This document shows, one piece after another, positions 8,554 through 18,203 of a stretch of 64,000 nucleotides of DNA (its first letter is position 1; each line of letters begins with the position of its first letter). Under the pieces are notes generated by a model. The model worked only from the letters and a program-made list of their open reading frames with translations, did not search any database and was not told where the DNA came from. This DNA comes from Halobacillus sp. Marseille-Q1614 (GTDB lineage: Bacteria > Bacillota > Bacilli > Bacillales > Halobacillaceae): positions 2,666,001 through 2,730,000 of the forward strand of contig NZ_CADDWH010000001.1 of NCBI RefSeq assembly GCF_902809865.1, in the 5' to 3' direction. The translations under genes were made by a program, and so were the position numbers.

Positions 8554-11500
8554 TTAGGGAATATAAATTTCAATCACGTTTTCTTCCTCGTTCAACCACT
8601 TTTCTGCTTCCTTTCGGCTGACTTTAATCCCGCCTTCACGATAAGCGTTCTTCGCCAAATCAAAGCTTTCAATTGTCTCCCCATTGATAACGACATTTTT
8701 TTCTTCGTGCCCCAGATGATAGACAAACGTAACTGGCTTCTTATTAAATTCATAATCAAACGACAAGCCGTTAAAGATGTTTGGAAGGACTGGGTCAATT
8801 ACCAGATCCCCGCCCTCTTGACGGATGCCCAGACAATTGGAAATTAACTGATTCATGTAGATTCCAGGACCGCTGGAATAGATTCGCCAGCCGCCTTTAA
8901 CTGGTACCGAGCCATCACGTAACTTTTCAAAGTTTTCTTCAGCTTCATAACGGGTGTTAAACTTCCCATCAGAACTGCTGAAGTAGGCATTGCTTTGTCT
9001 TATTTCTGCATTCGGTACGACCTCCTGGATTCCGATTGGGTTAATCATTTGCAAGCCTTTCCAGACTTCTTCTTCTTTTCCGAGCTTCGCCATTGCTTCG
9101 ACGAAACGGATATGGGCATGAACATATTGCAAGCCGATTTCCCGACCAAAATTAGACGCCTGCTCTGCACGTTTGAAATGAGTGCTTACACCGCCGAAAT
9201 AATTGGCTGGCCGATTCATCAAGCGTACACCATCAGGGCAATACAATTTTTCTTTTATTAATTGATAGTGTTTTTCTGCCTGCTCTTCTGTAAGCAACTC
9301 ACTGATAATCCCCCGCTGCATCGGCAGTAAACGATAATCGATCCCTGTTTTAGTGTCTTCAGGATGAAGCATCATTTCCGCTTCACCTGGCTGTTCCATA
9401 TAAACGAAACCAGGAAGGACGTCCGTTTGCAGCATATATTTTTTAAAGTCCTGTTCAATTCCGGAAGCAAGTGCTGCTAATTCAGCGGAATCCTGGTGAT
9501 TGAAATCCTCCAGAACTTCAGACAGCTTAGCAGTAACTTGATAAGTTAACGCTACTGTCCAGCTGCTCACCATATATTGCTTCAATTGGTCATTTGCCGG
9601 CTGTAATGTATCATCCCAATCTCCATCTCCATAGGAGGATAGAAACGTATCATGTAAAAAGTTCTCCTTAATATAGTTGATTTCTTTTTTTGCATGCTCA
9701 AAGATAGTTACGGTTTCTTCCGTCAGGGCAAACCCTTGATCCCGTCTGCTGTAAGGAACTTTTTCATCAAGAATTTGATAATCTTTCGTTGCGGCCAGAT
9801 AATCACTTAATGCCTTCAGCGGCCAGACAATAACATCTCCATGACTTTCCCCTGCCTGAATATGGGCATATTTATCAAACATGAACCATTGCGGCCAGCT
9901 GCCGTCTTCTTCAAACTGATGTGTATATACCGTTTTTATGATTTCTTTTACAGATTCGTAATTTTGGGTAGCCATAAAATATTCCGTTGGTCCCTGGCAA
10001 ACATCGCGTGTTCCCCAAGCAGCTCCACTGTATTGTTCGAGACCATGAGGCACAGAGAAGTGTACAAGCATATTGTGGGTGTACCACCAGGCCAAGGCAT
10101 TCACTTTATTCAACTCTTCTGTTGCCGTACCTTTATGGGAAAGACGAAATCCGTTCATAACCTGTCGATAATATCTTCGGTATCGTTCAATTTCAGTGAC
10201 AGCCGAGCGCTGCTCAATTAAACGCTCTCCTCCGTGAAGCAGCCCCTGAATAGTGATTCCCCAATCACTTGAAGCCTCCAGTTCGCAGACAACAAGAGAC
10301 GCGGCCCCCGATTTAACATTGGCTGCAAGCTTCTGCTCATCTAATAATTCAAAAGCGGCTCCGTCCATCTGAATGTTATAGGTTAAATTCGGGTAAATCC
10401 CTGCATTCATTGATGATTTATCTGCTGTAATGGTAAGCATCTGTCCATCTCGACTTACTTGATAAGGTACTTCATATTCATTAGGATGCATGACGACTTG
10501 ATTAGTCATTAAAAAGCGATATTTTTTTCCGCTTTCAGCCTTTACGTTCAGCCGGACTTCAGGTGTATCTACAGTCGTATAGCTTGTGATTACAAATGTC
10601 TCGTTTTCTGTTTTGTAATACCAGCGGGCGTAATTGAATCCCATTTCATATAAAGAAGGCATGGTCAGCAATTGATATACACCGTCTATTTCCACATAGA
10701 GCCGCTGTCCCGATGTCTTTAACACATTGAGTGCATTTCTTGCATTGGTAAGCAGCTTATTGAAATTTGTATTCCCCACAACAAGCTGGGCATTGAAAAT
10801 ACCATACATCCATGAAGTGGAAGTGATCGTATCTTCCTTCAACCTATCATTTTGTCCAGACATAATAATGTGACCGTGCGGGCGCTCCAGTTGAATTTCT
10901 TTTTCTTTTAAGACAACATGTTCATAGCTGTCCGTGAAGAAGGAAAGCAGTGTATTCCCATCCCACTCCTCTTGATGACGATTAGGAAAATATTGATTAA
11001 TCTCATCGATTGTCAAAGATTCCCCGGTTAAAACTTCCCCGATATCAGAAGCTTTTTCCACCTTATCGATTGGTTCTGCATCTGGATATTCCTTTGCTTC
11101 TAACTGCTCCCAAGCTTCACTAATGACCTCCTTTGGAACCGGCTCGGTGACGGCATTTTCATGGTTCTCTTTAAAATACCCATAGAAGATAAACTGACTT
11201 TTTCCACCGAGATTTACTTTCTCTGATTGCAGAGCCGTATAAGCAAACTCATATTGGTACACTTCATTGGCAAGTGTGCTCTCATTTAGTACAGCCAGGA
11301 AATCTGTTTCTTTATACGATTGGCCAAAAAATTGAAAACCGTCAGTCGAATAGCCGATTGATTTAGTCAGTGAGCCCTGCTGCAAATATGGAAATCCGGT
11401 TGATTGCTGCTGGTTCTGGCGTGAACAAACCATATATCCTTTTTCATCACTTTCAAAAATTTGATGGTCAATATATTGAGATATGTATGCTTCATTATTT

Positions 11501-11904
11501 CTCAGCCCCCCTTTGTCCGCTATTCCGATATCCTGTCCATAAATAATATCTATTTCCGATTCCTGACCTTCTACATTGATTTCCCAAAACCAAACCCCTT
11601 GCTCGCTCAAGTGAAAGGTTACTTCATATTTAATATCTTCTATAATCCCTATCCAGGTTACATGTTTATCACTGAATACTGCTTCGCTGCGTGAACGTAC
11701 ACCGAGCAGCGGATAGGCCTCAATTTCATTTTCACGATGCACTCTTAAGTAAAGGTTATTTAGTGATCCATCGACAGGATTTGATATTAATTGATTAATC
11801 ATGATTGACTTGTAATTGGCTTCTAAAATATCTCCACTTGTTAAAAATGAAAAACTATACTCTCCTGCTGTTAATTTAATCGTTGACTCTTTCGTCATTA
11901 CCAC
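8554..11904 (-). CDS. GH94-family phosphorylase, 1,2-beta-oligoglucan phosphorylase-like
   Basis: About 1116 residues with a GTG start at 11904 (GGAGG eight bases upstream). A longer reading from TTG 11967 would begin inside a LacI operator and is unlikely. It has the architecture of large GH94 enzymes: an N-terminal beta-sandwich, then an alpha/alpha-barrel. Barrel motifs are AAWGTRDVCQGPTEY, YGDGDWDDTL holding the catalytic Asp (compare GDWNDG of cellobiose phosphorylase), and ASNFGREIGLQYVHAH. The size and the AAWGTRD motif resemble the 1,2-beta-oligoglucan phosphorylases of Listeria and Lachnoclostridium, which split sophoro-oligosaccharides with phosphate into glucose 1-phosphate. It has no signal peptide. 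It is the first gene after a LacI operator and heads the enzyme part of the locus. Cellobiose- or laminaribiose-type specificity is less likely because of length. Confidence 0.72.
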   Translation of the reverse strand: MVMTKESTIKLTAGEYSFSFLTSGDILEANYKSIMINQLISNPVDGSLNNLYLRVHRENEIEAYPLLGVRSRSEAVFSDKHVTWIGIIEDIKYEVTFHLSEQGVWFWEINVEGQESEIDIIYGQDIGIADKGGLRNNEAYISQYIDHQIFESDEKGYMVCSRQNQQQSTGFPYLQQGSLTKSIGYSTDGFQFFGQSYKETDFLAVLNESTLANEVYQYEFAYTALQSEKVNLGGKSQFIFYGYFKENHENAVTEPVPKEVISEAWEQLEAKEYPDAEPIDKVEKASDIGEVLTGESLTIDEINQYFPNRHQEEWDGNTLLSFFTDSYEHVVLKEKEIQLERPHGHIIMSGQNDRLKEDTITSTSWMYGIFNAQLVVGNTNFNKLLTNARNALNVLKTSGQRLYVEIDGVYQLLTMPSLYEMGFNYARWYYKTENETFVITSYTTVDTPEVRLNVKAESGKKYRFLMTNQVVMHPNEYEVPYQVSRDGQMLTITADKSSMNAGIYPNLTYNIQMDGAAFELLDEQKLAANVKSGAASLVVCELEASSDWGITIQGLLHGGERLIEQRSAVTEIERYRRYYRQVMNGFRLSHKGTATEELNKVNALAWWYTHNMLVHFSVPHGLEQYSGAAWGTRDVCQGPTEYFMATQNYESVKEIIKTVYTHQFEEDGSWPQWFMFDKYAHIQAGESHGDVIVWPLKALSDYLAATKDYQILDEKVPYSRRDQGFALTEETVTIFEHAKKEINYIKENFLHDTFLSSYGDGDWDDTLQPANDQLKQYMVSSWTVALTYQVTAKLSEVLEDFNHQDSAELAALASGIEQDFKKYMLQTDVLPGFVYMEQPGEAEMMLHPEDTKTGIDYRLLPMQRGIISELLTEEQAEKHYQLIKEKLYCPDGVRLMNRPANYFGGVSTHFKRAEQASNFGREIGLQYVHAHIRFVEAMAKLGKEEEVWKGLQMINPIGIQEVVPNAEIRQSNAYFSSSDGKFNTRYEAEENFEKLRDGSVPVKGGWRIYSSGPGIYMNQLISNCLGIRQEGGDLVIDPVLPNIFNGLSFDYEFNKKPVTFVYHLGHEEKNVVINGETIESFDLAKNAYREGGIKVSRKEAEKWLNEEENVIEIYIP

Positions 11905-11952
11905 TTCACATTCCTCCAATAATTCGATGATGATATTAAAACCTGCTTTTAC

Positions 11953-11968
11953 ATTGAAACGTTTCAAT
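11953..11968. promoter_or_regulatory. LacI-family operator before the GH94 gene
   Basis: ATTGAAACGTTTCAAT is a perfect 16-base palindrome with the CG centre typical of LacI-family operators. It lies about 49 bases before the GTG start of the GH94 gene, where a bound repressor would block transcription of the enzyme unit. The identical palindrome precedes the lacI gene at 27725. Confidence 0.85.
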
Positions 11969-12065
11969 TAACCACAAAAAAATTAAAAGCGAATTTTATT
12001 TCTGCTAATAGTGTTACATACGTTTCGAATATCGATGCAGCGCACTAACAAAGCAGAAATGATTT

Positions 12066-13025
12066 TTATTCGCCAGTAATACCGGAACGATCAACGCCTT
12101 CAACAAACCAGCGCTGTGTAAAGAAATAAACAATGAGTAATGGGAGAATGGATAGCATCGTTCCTGCCATGCTAATCCCTTCATTAATGTTACTTGCCTC
12201 TGTATCACCGGTATAAAGCTGATCAAAGGTGGCATTAAACTTTCCTAGCTCTATCGGCAATGTAGTAAGCTCATTACCAAAATAAAGACTGGCGAGTGCT
12301 GTTTCATTCCAATACCACACAAATGAAAACAGAAAGGAAATGATAATGGCCGGCACAGCCATTGGGATAGCAATTGTTATAAATATCCGAAAATTCCCTG
12401 CCCCATCCAAATGGGCTGCTTCTTCCAGAGCTTTAGGCATCATTCTAAAAAATTGATAGAAAATCAGAATAAAGATCGCGCTATTAAGACCTTGCCCGAA
12501 CATAGCAGGAAGTAAGAACGATAGAATACTGCCTATAAGTTCCATTTCGTTAAAAAATACATACCTCGGGATTAGGAGCACCTGAGGAGGTATTATAAAT
12601 GTAATTAACACTAATCCAAACAAAACTTTCTTAAAAGGGAAATTAAATCTGGCAAAACCATAGCCAATAACAGCAGCAACCGCTGTTTGAGCAAGCGATG
12701 GGACTACGGTCACATACAATGTTTCCATCAGAGTGGGAAACAAATTTAAGACATTATACGCTACCTGATAATTTTCCACATAAAAAGAGGAAGGAATCCA
12801 GCTGATCAAGGGGTTCAGAAGGTCTTCAAGTGACTTAAAACTATATGAGCTCATATAAATAATTGGAAATAAGTAGACAAACCCAATGACGATTAATAGA
12901 CCGTATACACCAAACTTGAACAGAAAGCCAGCATTTCCCTGCACTCCTAACAGAAAGCTTTTTACTTTAGAAAAGTAATTACTTACCTTTCTTTTTTGAA
13001 CGTGAGACAGCTTAGTATCCAGCAT
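12066..13025 (-). CDS. Carbohydrate ABC transporter permease (MalG type)
   Basis: A 319-residue inner-membrane permease with six predicted membrane helices and a hydrophilic N-terminal stretch of about 35 residues. The cytoplasmic EAA loop that contacts the ATPase reads EAAHLDGAGNF in the last third, typical of MalG-type (CUT1) permeases. It follows its partner permease by 14 bases. It most likely forms a heterodimer with the 13040-13906 product and imports oligosaccharides. The frameshifted lipoprotein at 22952-24318 or the 977-residue binding protein may serve it; sequence alone cannot decide which. No ATPase is encoded nearby. Confidence 0.9.
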   Translation of the reverse strand: MLDTKLSHVQKRKVSNYFSKVKSFLLGVQGNAGFLFKFGVYGLLIVIGFVYLFPIIYMSSYSFKSLEDLLNPLISWIPSSFYVENYQVAYNVLNLFPTLMETLYVTVVPSLAQTAVAAVIGYGFARFNFPFKKVLFGLVLITFIIPPQVLLIPRYVFFNEMELIGSILSFLLPAMFGQGLNSAIFILIFYQFFRMMPKALEEAAHLDGAGNFRIFITIAIPMAVPAIIISFLFSFVWYWNETALASLYFGNELTTLPIELGKFNATFDQLYTGDTEASNINEGISMAGTMLSILPLLIVYFFTQRWFVEGVDRSGITGE

Positions 13026-13039
13026 AATTAATCCTTCCT

Positions 13040-13906
13040 TTAACGGTACTTTTTATTACCTCTCACTGCCATAAACCCTACACTGACAGCTAAGACAAGC
13101 GTTATGACAAGAAAGTACATCCACGACAGCGCGGAAGCGTAACCAAATCCTGTGGAGATTTCGAACATGTTGCCTTGAATGTGCTCGACTACTGGATTCA
13201 AAGCGAAAATTGAATAAGTGACAATCGTATAAATTAAATTAACGATAATCATTGGGTACAGGGTGGGTAAGGTTACTTTCCAAAAACATTCCCAATTGGA
13301 TGCACCGTCAATTTTGGCAGCTTCATATATTTGCCTGTCTGTTTTTTGTAACGCAGCTAAGAAGATTAATATTTGCACTCCTGAATACCATAAAATAATT
13401 ATCAAGTTATCCATTAAGTACGTCAGAATGGTGTTTAATATCCCATCTGTATTCGATAGAAAAGCTGCAAAAATAGCATATTCCTCAATTGAAGGAATAG
13501 AAGTAACGTCTTGTGCCATTAAATCAGTGATTACAGGACCGCTGGCTATAATTACAGGAAGAAAGAAAATTGTCCGAAAAAAACCTTTCATCCGAATGGG
13601 CTGGTTGAGTAACAAGGCAATAATTAAAGAAAACACAATGATAATCGGCGTCGAAATTATAAGTTCACGTAAGAATCTAAGCAGCACCTGAGTGAACTGT
13701 GTATCAACAGTGAAGGCATACACATAATTTTCAAACCTAATAAATTCAGTTTGAATACCACTTGGCGTGATTTTCACTTTCTGAAAACTTAAGTAGAGGG
13801 AATAAAATAACGGAAAAGCCGTAAAAACAAGAAAGCCAATGATCCAAGGAGATAAAAATGTCACACCTATTAAGCTTTTTTTATTCTTCAGCGACATTTG
13901 CCTCAT
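13040..13906 (-). CDS. Carbohydrate ABC transporter permease (MalF type)
   Basis: A 288-residue inner-membrane permease starting MRQMSLKNKKSLIGV. The first helix is LSPWIIGFLVFTAFPLFYS, a hallmark of MalF/LacF-type CUT1 permeases. The EAA loop is [15 protein letters not shown] near residue 200. Its start overlaps the stop of the DUF5696 gene by four bases (ATGA), so the two are translationally coupled. The MalG-type partner begins 14 bases downstream. It is one half of the second permease pair in the locus. Confidence 0.9.
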   Translation of the reverse strand: MRQMSLKNKKSLIGVTFLSPWIIGFLVFTAFPLFYSLYLSFQKVKITPSGIQTEFIRFENYVYAFTVDTQFTQVLLRFLRELIISTPIIIVFSLIIALLLNQPIRMKGFFRTIFFLPVIIASGPVITDLMAQDVTSIPSIEEYAIFAAFLSNTDGILNTILTYLMDNLIIILWYSGVQILIFLAALQKTDRQIYEAAKIDGASNWECFWKVTLPTLYPMIIVNLIYTIVTYSIFALNPVVEHIQGNMFEISTGFGYASALSWMYFLVITLVLAVSVGFMAVRGNKKYR

Positions 13907-16170
13907 GACTGATCCCCCCGGTCGATCACCTTATATCCTTTAGCTTCCACTTCGGCCCCGTCTATATTGACTGCTTCATTTCTATAATTAACCACTATGG
14001 CTTTTCCATTAGAGTAACCGACCTCTACAATGTCCGACTCATGCACATGTCGATAAGTGATCGTTTCTCCTTCCACTTCTCCTAAGCTTTGCTCTGCCAT
14101 TTCATATTGTTCAATGATTTCGCTTTCCCAATTATCGAACTGAGAGGTATAAAGATCCTCTGATGGGGTATGCATCAATTCGTGCGAAGGCTCTGTCGTC
14201 AAGTAAAACGATGGATAAGCCCCATACTCTATCATTCGAAGAACCTCGTCATCTGGGCTATTATGAAAATTGGAAAAGGAAGCGTAGTAAGGAACATAAC
14301 CTTTGAGTACAATTTGTAAAAAAGGTACCGTATCAGATACAAAGCTGTAATTAGAAGAGTACATTGGTATCTCCAAGTAACGATCGGTCTCAGATAACAT
14401 GTAATCATTTGGTTGATATAAGGACAGTGAATCGACACTGTTCTGCAATTCATTGAACAATTCTTGATAGACTTCAATCACTTCAGGTCTCGGAGATTCA
14501 CTATTAAAATCAGAGAATAATAGATTTGAACTCGAATCCACTGCTAGATTTGAAATTTCATGTTCCTTATACTTATTACTATCTTCCCTGGCAATTTCTA
14601 AAGACTTTGCCGGACTTAAGTAATAATAGTTTGATTCATCACGCTGGCCGGTTATCGTCTCCGAATTAATTTTTCTCGCTACGTCTGTCCGCCCGGAGAA
14701 GCCCGATGCCCCATCATAAGCTTTTGTATAATCGGTGTAATAATATAAATGAGTATCGCTGTCTTTAAAGTAATCATTCACCTCTTCAAATTCCCCGTTA
14801 CTTCCTAACTTACTTTCAAACGGGAATTTCACCGGCAGCGTTCCTGTATATCCACCTTCCGTCCAGCCACGGTATACGACATGCATATTTTCAACATTTT
14901 GCTTCTTTAAGCGCTCAACATAGTCAGGCAAGTCCGTTATTTTAGTCATCGCCTGCACAGAGTCTCTCAGCAGACCGCTTTTCACTTCACCGCCTAAAAA
15001 CTCCAAACGGATATCCACTTGATCTTCTCCTGCTGTCAACATTTCATTTTCAAGCAAATATTCCTGATAGGCATGGGCCATGCCAACATAGTTAGCAGCT
15101 TCGTCCTTTAGGAATGTAATCCGTTCTGTGATATCAAATTCATTCATTTCTTCCTGATAAACATTGTAGCCGCTCATATTTTGACTAGTTGGCTGATAAT
15201 ATTGATAGCGGTAATTATATTGAGCCGTTATCCAATGAAAATCAGTGGAGATACCAGATGGATAGGCAATGATATCAGCAAATGTTTTTCCTTCATCGAT
15301 AATAGCAACAAAACCATTCTTATCGACACCATTCGTCATGCCGTACACAGGCAGTGTAATCTTATGAGCTTTGTTTACTCGATCTTCCCCTTCTTCGGCT
15401 GCTTTCCTCTTAAACCCTTCGTCCTCTCCATATATAGCTGATCGATAGGGAGACATGGACGATATCTGCTTTTCATCAAAGCGCATGAGTGCTCCGCTTC
15501 CATCTGGTATAAACATATATCCGTCCATGTCCGTGCCTTCAGCAGCACCTAAAAATGGATAAATCCGCATGGAAGCCAGCTTTCTTTCTCCCTCTTCGAT
15601 ACCGCTTTGCGGTACATGAAACTCTATAGAATCACCATCCAGCATGACATCCACCTGAACCGTTATTTCTGATTCTTCAAAGGCGATGGATGCAGAAAAG
15701 CCATTGTCCTGCTGAGTTAAAGACACTTCAGAATCGTTAGTTAGAATACTTTCAGAAGAAGTTTTATCTCCATCAATATAATCAATAGTCACAGCCGAAT
15801 GAGCCATATCCTGCCAGGTATTATTTAAGTTGTATTCTTTATCTTCGGTAAGTCCTGAGGTCCAAATATACCCGGTTTGTTTATTTTCTATTTGTAAGGC
15901 TAATGACTCTTCTTCTACATAGAGGGCCAGATTCTCGTTCTCGGCTGCCAGTTTATACCCCTTTGCCAAGGTTCTATCTTCTGCAGATCCGTCCTCATTC
16001 TCTGGCTGGGTAAATTGATTTGATTTATAACGAAGCATTTCACTTGAACGTTTCTTTTCTTCTTCTTTTACATTTGTATCAGGCTCACTATTGGTCAGCG
16101 TATTGGCTATAGCCTGAACAGGAAAAAGCAGAATAATAACGAGTAACACCCATCTCCACTTTTTAGACAC
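13903..16170 (-). CDS. DUF5696-domain secreted protein, putative glycosidase
   Basis: I choose GTG 16170 (AGGAGG nine bases upstream), which gives about 755 residues; the start overlaps the end of the NHL-Yip1 gene. The protein opens with VSKKWRWVLLVIILLFPVQAIA, a signal peptide without a lipobox, so it is exported. About residues 60-750 match what is annotated as DUF5696 in Bacilli: a beta-rich N-terminal half (LALYVEEESLALQIENKQTG, IYPFLGAAEGTDMDGYMF) and a TIM-barrel-looking half (NMHVVYRGWTEGGYTG, HLYYYTDYTKAYDGASGF, YVPYYASFSN). This layout resembles glycoside hydrolases, but no catalytic residues are established, so enzyme activity is a guess. It is embedded between the two permease pairs. 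Confidence 0.7.
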   Translation of the reverse strand: MSKKWRWVLLVIILLFPVQAIANTLTNSEPDTNVKEEEKKRSSEMLRYKSNQFTQPENEDGSAEDRTLAKGYKLAAENENLALYVEEESLALQIENKQTGYIWTSGLTEDKEYNLNNTWQDMAHSAVTIDYIDGDKTSSESILTNDSEVSLTQQDNGFSASIAFEESEITVQVDVMLDGDSIEFHVPQSGIEEGERKLASMRIYPFLGAAEGTDMDGYMFIPDGSGALMRFDEKQISSMSPYRSAIYGEDEGFKRKAAEEGEDRVNKAHKITLPVYGMTNGVDKNGFVAIIDEGKTFADIIAYPSGISTDFHWITAQYNYRYQYYQPTSQNMSGYNVYQEEMNEFDITERITFLKDEAANYVGMAHAYQEYLLENEMLTAGEDQVDIRLEFLGGEVKSGLLRDSVQAMTKITDLPDYVERLKKQNVENMHVVYRGWTEGGYTGTLPVKFPFESKLGSNGEFEEVNDYFKDSDTHLYYYTDYTKAYDGASGFSGRTDVARKINSETITGQRDESNYYYLSPAKSLEIAREDSNKYKEHEISNLAVDSSSNLLFSDFNSESPRPEVIEVYQELFNELQNSVDSLSLYQPNDYMLSETDRYLEIPMYSSNYSFVSDTVPFLQIVLKGYVPYYASFSNFHNSPDDEVLRMIEYGAYPSFYLTTEPSHELMHTPSEDLYTSQFDNWESEIIEQYEMAEQSLGEVEGETITYRHVHESDIVEVGYSNGKAIVVNYRNEAVNIDGAEVEAKGYKVIDRGDQS

Positions 16171-18184
16171 GTAACACCACCTCCTCAATGATCGCGCTCA
16201 CAAAGCTGTACAATTGGTCAAATAAAACATAAAGAACGAAAAACACTAATACGGAAAGAAACATGCCAAACAGTGTAATTAAAATATTTCTCACCGTTCC
16301 CCAGAAGGAAAAGTCGTGAATCTCTTTAATGGTGGTAAATAAAATGATGATTGACCAGACGATAATAATCTGAAGAGAAAATGTATAGATGAACGCTTCA
16401 TTAAAGGTAAGAGTATTGGAAATCAGCGTAATAGGAAGAATGAATAATATGATCGGGGCTAATGAATAAATTGTCCCGATAAATACATCCCTAAACTTTC
16501 CTTCCCCATCTGTGATCGTACTGACTAAGTAATTAACGACAATAAATAAGAATAGGGGAAGTAAGACAGTTCCTGCTTCAAAAAATATGTTTACATTTTC
16601 CAATACTCGATTTGTGAAAAGAAAACCTGTCCAATAAATGGACATTAAGTATTCAACCACTAATATCAGATATAATAGAGCAGCAGACAAAACAGATACT
16701 TGTTCATAGTTTTTTAAATAATAGATGCTGTCGATCGGCTTCTTAATAAAACGTGTTAAGAATAGAAGTTCACCGACCAGCTTCTTCCGCTTTATTTTAC
16801 CTGTGGTATTTTTTACGGGCTGCAGTATATTCTTCTTCTTATCCATGAATCTCACTGTATATCTAGCCGTAAAGAAAGCGAAAATGAGAAGGAAAGCGCC
16901 TGCTAAGTTTGATTCCATCCAGCGATAGCGAATCTCCCAAAATGCATTCGAATACCCATCTTTATCGTTGGCTAATTTAAATTCTTCTAAGGCTTCATCA
17001 TATTCCTGCTGCTTATACAGCGCTTCCCCTTTAGCCGTATGGGCCAGTCCAAAGGAAGAGTTTAATCTTAAAATTTCGTTCCAATATTCTTCACTCTCGA
17101 CATAATAACCTTCTTCAAATAGGGCTAATCCTTGATGGAGAGTCGTCGTAAATTCTGTTGGTTCAAATATCTGAATGTTCCCCTGCTCGCGATCTGTTAA
17201 ATAAATCCTGCCTACATTGTCCACCTCAATACTAGACGGCTGCATCATTAATCCAAGACGATTGTTTTCAGAGGTCTTTCCGCCAAAGGAAAACAGCAGG
17301 TTGCCGGAACTGTCATATTCATAAATAATCCCATCATTGCCAACAGTGAAAATGTTTCCGATGGAACCGACAGCTATATCAACTAGGTTGGTTTCTTCTG
17401 TCATGTCGGCAGGTAATATATTGCCGCCCTCTATATTCAATTTCCGAATAGATTCCCAGGTAGTTCCGGAAGTGACGGTATAAACTAAACCTTGATCGTC
17501 GATTGATATGTTTCCTGGAGCAGGAGGCTCTTTCATAAAAAGGTTAGCTCTTTGCCGCTGAGTTGTAATCATATCCTGAAGGAAAGTTCCCAGTGATGGC
17601 GCTAGAGTATTTGCTCCATAGTATCCTAGGAATGTACCGTCCTGGCTTAATTGAATAATGCCATTGGTCGCACTCTCCCCAATAATGTAGATATTGCCAC
17701 GTTTATCTACAGATACTTTTTCAGGTTTGTATGGAGCTTTTTTCCCGAATAAAGGGGATTCCGGTCTTCCATACTCCTGAATGACCTCCCCGTCTTCCTC
17801 GAACTTAAATACTTTTTCGCTTCCATAATCAGCGACATATACTTCTCCATTCTCATCTGCATAAACACCTAATGGCTGGTTTAATAAACCTTCACCATAT
17901 TTCTTTAATACATTTCCATCTTCATCAAATTTCGTTACAGTTTGAGTACCTGAATCTGCAATATAGACTTGGTCCTTCTGATCAATATAAATATCTTCCG
18001 GATTAACAATCTCTGTTCCCTTACCGAATAAACCAATTGGTGAATAGGCGGCTTGTGTTTCTATAACATTTCCATCAGCTGTTAAAGTTTCTGTTTTGTA
18101 GGGGACAGAAACGGAAGCAGAGGAAAGTGTGGGAAACAATGTAATAAAGCAAAAACAAAAAACTAAAATGAAAAATTCCCTCAT
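16163..18184 (-). CDS. NHL-repeat, TPR and Yip1-domain membrane protein
   Basis: A 673-residue protein with three visible parts. After a signal peptide (about 1-23) come NHL beta-propeller repeats, roughly residues 40-340, with recurring YIADSGTQTVTKFDEDGN, VYVADYGSEKVFKF and IYLTDREQGNIQIF units. A short TPR-like region follows (EEGYYVESEEYW, GEALYKQQEYDEALEEF, about 350-410). The last 260 residues have a lone helix near 430 and a Yip1-type block of five or so helices. The topology suggests an external propeller anchored by the Yip1 domain. It sits between the first permease pair and DUF5696 with short spacers. Its role is unknown; sensing or organising glycan uptake at the membrane is a guess. 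Confidence 0.75.
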   Translation of the reverse strand: MREFFILVFCFCFITLFPTLSSASVSVPYKTETLTADGNVIETQAAYSPIGLFGKGTEIVNPEDIYIDQKDQVYIADSGTQTVTKFDEDGNVLKKYGEGLLNQPLGVYADENGEVYVADYGSEKVFKFEEDGEVIQEYGRPESPLFGKKAPYKPEKVSVDKRGNIYIIGESATNGIIQLSQDGTFLGYYGANTLAPSLGTFLQDMITTQRQRANLFMKEPPAPGNISIDDQGLVYTVTSGTTWESIRKLNIEGGNILPADMTEETNLVDIAVGSIGNIFTVGNDGIIYEYDSSGNLLFSFGGKTSENNRLGLMMQPSSIEVDNVGRIYLTDREQGNIQIFEPTEFTTTLHQGLALFEEGYYVESEEYWNEILRLNSSFGLAHTAKGEALYKQQEYDEALEEFKLANDKDGYSNAFWEIRYRWMESNLAGAFLLIFAFFTARYTVRFMDKKKNILQPVKNTTGKIKRKKLVGELLFLTRFIKKPIDSIYYLKNYEQVSVLSAALLYLILVVEYLMSIYWTGFLFTNRVLENVNIFFEAGTVLLPLFLFIVVNYLVSTITDGEGKFRDVFIGTIYSLAPIILFILPITLISNTLTFNEAFIYTFSLQIIIVWSIIILFTTIKEIHDFSFWGTVRNILITLFGMFLSVLVFFVLYVLFDQLYSFVSAIIEEVVLRV

Positions 18185-18203
18185 TTCCCTTCCCTCCTAA
18201 AAG

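Noticed and set aside
8554-11967. Longer start for the GH94 gene at TTG 11967
   Set aside because: The codon lies inside a perfect LacI operator and lacks a ribosome site; GTG 11904 has GGAGG at the right distance.
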